The notes beneath the pieces were generated by a model. The model ran no database searches. It saw only the letters and a list, made by a program, of their open reading frames with translations, and was not told the DNA's origin. From Chryseosolibacter histidinae (GTDB lineage Bacteria; Bacteroidota; Bacteroidia; Cytophagales; Cyclobacteriaceae), in assembly GCF_018598225.1 (NCBI RefSeq), contig NZ_JAHESF010000013.1, forward strand, positions 62,001-126,000: 64,000 bases of DNA, given 5' to 3'. This document shows, piece after piece, positions 62,315-64,000 of this stretch. The translations under genes and the position numbers were made by a program. Each line of letters opens with the position of its first letter. Position 1 is the first letter of the stretch.

Positions 62315-63166
62315 CTATTGCTTCACACGCACTACTTTATCTCCGGAAGTATGAGATGAGATGGCCTTCCATTGGCCGTTTCTTTTGATCAGGATGTTGG
62401 ACGATTGATAGACCAGGTTGTATACTCCCTGCTTGTCTTTGTTCCGTATGGTACCGGTGCCGGAGACAACCGCCGTATTGTTGTCGAAGATGTCCAGCCT
62501 TTCGATCTTGAATTCAAAAGAGATGTATGTGGGTTTGTGAGCTTTGATATATTCCAGTTGATCACGCTTGTTGGATGATTCGCCATCTGAGCCGATCATT
62601 TGAAACTCATCGGCCAGGATGCGGTCGAGCAGTACGGTATCCTGTTCGCGGTACGCCTTCGGCCACTCCACCTGCTTCAGATGCCGCAGCGTGGCTTCAT
62701 CCTTTTCGCGGGTCCGTTTCCTGTTGTGTGCTTCCACCACGCTATACCACTCCCTGTTATCATAGTAATCGTACTGCCTGATGATCTTACCATCTTTAAA
62801 ATGGAAGATATTCACGAACCGCATGGTGTAAGGCGCGCCGGCATAAAGGGCTTGTAACAAACCTTCTGTCACCAACGTATCGCCACATGCAATTTGCTGA
62901 TCGACGCGCCAGGTATAATGATTATTGACATTGTTCTGCGTAAAATTTCTGAAGATGCCTTCCTTCGATCGTCCTACCCAGTCATAGGTCGGGTCGTCAA
63001 TCACAACAGAATCGGCATAAAAGTGTAAGAGCCGTTCTGCCGTGGGCACATCGCTGTAAGCCTGGTAATAGTTGTTAACAAAATTCCGGGGAATGGTGCT
63101 CTTTTGTTTCTGTCCGTAGGCAATGAAACAAAAGCCGGTCATGATCAACAGGAAAACTGATTTCAT
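62315..63166 (-). CDS. Secreted protein with two SnoaL/DUF4440-like domains
   Basis: A 283-residue exported protein (signal peptide KSVFLLIMTGFCFIAYGQ), with the ATG at 63166 chosen over an upstream TTG at 63175. Two NTF2-type units lie in tandem: ~25-150 (YQAYSDVPTAERLLHFYADSVVIDDP, then FVNIFHFKDGKIIRQYDYYD) and ~155-283 (AYREQDTVLLDRILADEFQMIGSDGE, then FDNNTAVVSGTGTIRNKDKQG and a closing IKRNGQWKAISSHTS). The second unit is DUF4440-like. Function unknown. It is encoded on the same strand as the SnoaL-like gene at 61773, about 160 bases away. Confidence 0.85.
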   Translation of the reverse strand: MKSVFLLIMTGFCFIAYGQKQKSTIPRNFVNNYYQAYSDVPTAERLLHFYADSVVIDDPTYDWVGRSKEGIFRNFTQNNVNNHYTWRVDQQIACGDTLVTEGLLQALYAGAPYTMRFVNIFHFKDGKIIRQYDYYDNREWYSVVEAHNRKRTREKDEATLRHLKQVEWPKAYREQDTVLLDRILADEFQMIGSDGESSNKRDQLEYIKAHKPTYISFEFKIERLDIFDNNTAVVSGTGTIRNKDKQGVYNLVYQSSNILIKRNGQWKAISSHTSGDKVVRVKQ

Positions 63167-63209
63167 AAGGGTCAAATATTTCCTTTACGGAATCTACATA
63201 CAGGGTAAT

Positions 63210-63398
63210 TTAATCCATCGGATGATCCATTTCAACACGCATGGACGAACAAACCCTTGTACACATCGAACAACTGTCGGCTGGTACGCATTCCTCTTCG
63301 CATACAGGAATCAAGTCAATCACTTGCGTACTATACAAAGCCAAATAGGAATAACCCATAACCAATTTGGGACAAGCATGATCAAATATTGTCGCCAT
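63210..63398 (-). CDS. Doubtful Cys-rich small protein
   Basis: An ATG-started 62-codon reading frame in an otherwise empty gap. It encodes a protein with seven cysteines, six of them clustered in the C-terminal half (VCEEECVPADSCSMCTRVCSS), and no signal peptide. Its start sits immediately beside an inverted repeat at 63398-63427. I recognise no family and cannot judge expression; it may be chance. Confidence 0.2.
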   Translation of the reverse strand: MATIFDHACPKLVMGYSYLALYSTQVIDLIPVCEEECVPADSCSMCTRVCSSMRVEMDHPMD

Positions 63399-63427
63399 TT
63401 AGCAATAAAAAGCGCTATTTTGCTAAA
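63398..63427. repeat. Inverted repeat TTTAGCAA/TTGCTAAA
   Basis: Eight-base perfect arms separated by 14 bases containing AGCGCT, in the 63176-63557 gap. It could be an operator or a weak hairpin; nothing else in the gap explains it. Confidence 0.45.
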
Positions 63428-63557
63428 GCAAGCGCCGATTTTATACCCTGGTACAGCGTTTGTCATGGATGCGAGCCGGCGGGTGTTGTTGGGGTAATAA
63501 AACCAATTAGGTTATATTTTTTTTTGAAATCGCCTGACACATAACCTTTAAATCTAT

Positions 63558-64000
63558 ATGCGTGTACTTCTTTCTGCAATGATGGGGCTATGTCTCGTCA
63601 TTCCTGCGCTCTCTCAAGATCAGCCTGCTTTCGAAAAGAAACCTTTTAAAGATCCGGAAGGAAATCTCTTTTGGCCCCTGGCCTTACCGGTTTACGTTCA
63701 ATTGTCTACGTCTCCCAATTCAACGGATGGGATGATGCTCGCCGACGCGAAGCAGACCACCTATCCCATGACCTGGGATGGTCACGGCAAACATTTTATC
63801 AAACATGAAGACATCAAAAATCCAAAGGATGGTGTAACCGCCGTTGCCTTTCCTGTCAATGTAGATGGGATCGCTCCGGTATCTGCGCTGGAACTGACAG
63901 GTGCACCCCGTTATGCAGCTGCTAAAGTTTACTTTGGAAAAAGTCTTACACTTTTTGCGAAAGCGACAGATGAAATGTCAGGGCTGGAAGGTGTGTACCT
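63558..64000 (+). CDS. Secreted hypothetical protein (partial)
   Basis: Runs off the right edge; 147 complete codons are visible. It starts at ATG 63558 with a signal peptide (RVLLSAMMGLCLVIPALSQ) and continues FEKKPFKDPEGNLFWPLALPVYVQLSTSP. A later stretch (DGIAPVSALELTGAPRY... LTLFAKATDEMSGLEGVY) resembles the repeated OmpL47/Ig-like domains that begin by naming a projected change. The complete function cannot be judged from the visible part. Confidence 0.8.
   Translation, partial: MRVLLSAMMGLCLVIPALSQDQPAFEKKPFKDPEGNLFWPLALPVYVQLSTSPNSTDGMMLADAKQTTYPMTWDGHGKHFIKHEDIKNPKDGVTAVAFPVNVDGIAPVSALELTGAPRYAAAKVYFGKSLTLFAKATDEMSGLEGVY

Noticed and set aside
1-64000. An integrase, phage module, or toxin-antitoxin/defence island
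   Set aside because: No integrase, terminase, restriction, Cas, CBASS, Gabija, retron or toxin-antitoxin signature was seen on either strand.

Overview
The window looks like a chromosomal segment of a Bacteroidota bacterium, most likely order Cytophagales. The evidence is two SusC/SusD pairs, two enzymes ending in type IX secretion (Por) sorting domains, DUF3823-type and PKD/LamG lipoproteins, MacB/FtsX-type permeases, a FecI-like sigma factor with a membrane anti-sigma protein, and the intergenic repeat types common in that phylum. Base composition is near 50% GC. A Chryseolinea/Ohtaekwangia-like genus is only a guess.

Region 1 (1-4100) is housekeeping and unknown genes: a truncated zinc alcohol dehydrogenase, two small unknown genes, an endonuclease III whose iron-sulfur motif has His in place of one Cys, and a secreted HExxH protein. 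GTCCAC-rich repeats punctuate this region.

Region 2 (4275-20177) is a sialic-acid utilisation locus. On the minus strand run susC, susD, a sialidase lipoprotein, a PKD/LamG lipoprotein, a second sialidase, N-acetylneuraminate lyase, and a kelch mutarotase fused to a sodium/solute symporter. A FadR-type GntR regulator and a divergent sulfatase sit at the head. Three near-identical palindromes (TTATGTANWACATAA) lie upstream of susC, the regulator and the sulfatase and probably form one regulon. The inferred scheme is desulfation and release of sialic acid outside the cell or at its surface, SusCD import, anomer conversion and symport, then cleavage to ManNAc and pyruvate. The ManNAc epimerase and kinase are not in the window.

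Region 3 (20276-42482) holds an FtsX-like permease and an AraC regulator, then a second polysaccharide locus: SusC, SusD, DUF3823 lipoprotein, a double beta-helix protein with discoidin, Big2 and sorting domains, and a GH43-CBM6 enzyme. A divergent single-domain beta-helix paralogue, a GH92 mannosidase and a transmembrane kelch/SARP-like regulator follow.

Region 4 (42541-64000) is mixed: an M48 peptidase, a cluster of REP-like hairpins, a sigma/anti-sigma/envelope operon, a sialate O-acetylesterase, an ankyrin protein, an unusual radical SAM-SPASM/Gfo-Idh-MocA fusion, glutamyl-Q tRNA(Asp) synthetase beside a tRNA-Asp gene and its decayed copy, several unknown envelope proteins, an AsmA-like protein, a tandem pair of secreted paralogues, two SnoaL-like proteins, and a truncated secreted protein at the right edge. 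No CRISPR array, rRNA gene, prophage or complete insertion sequence was recognised.
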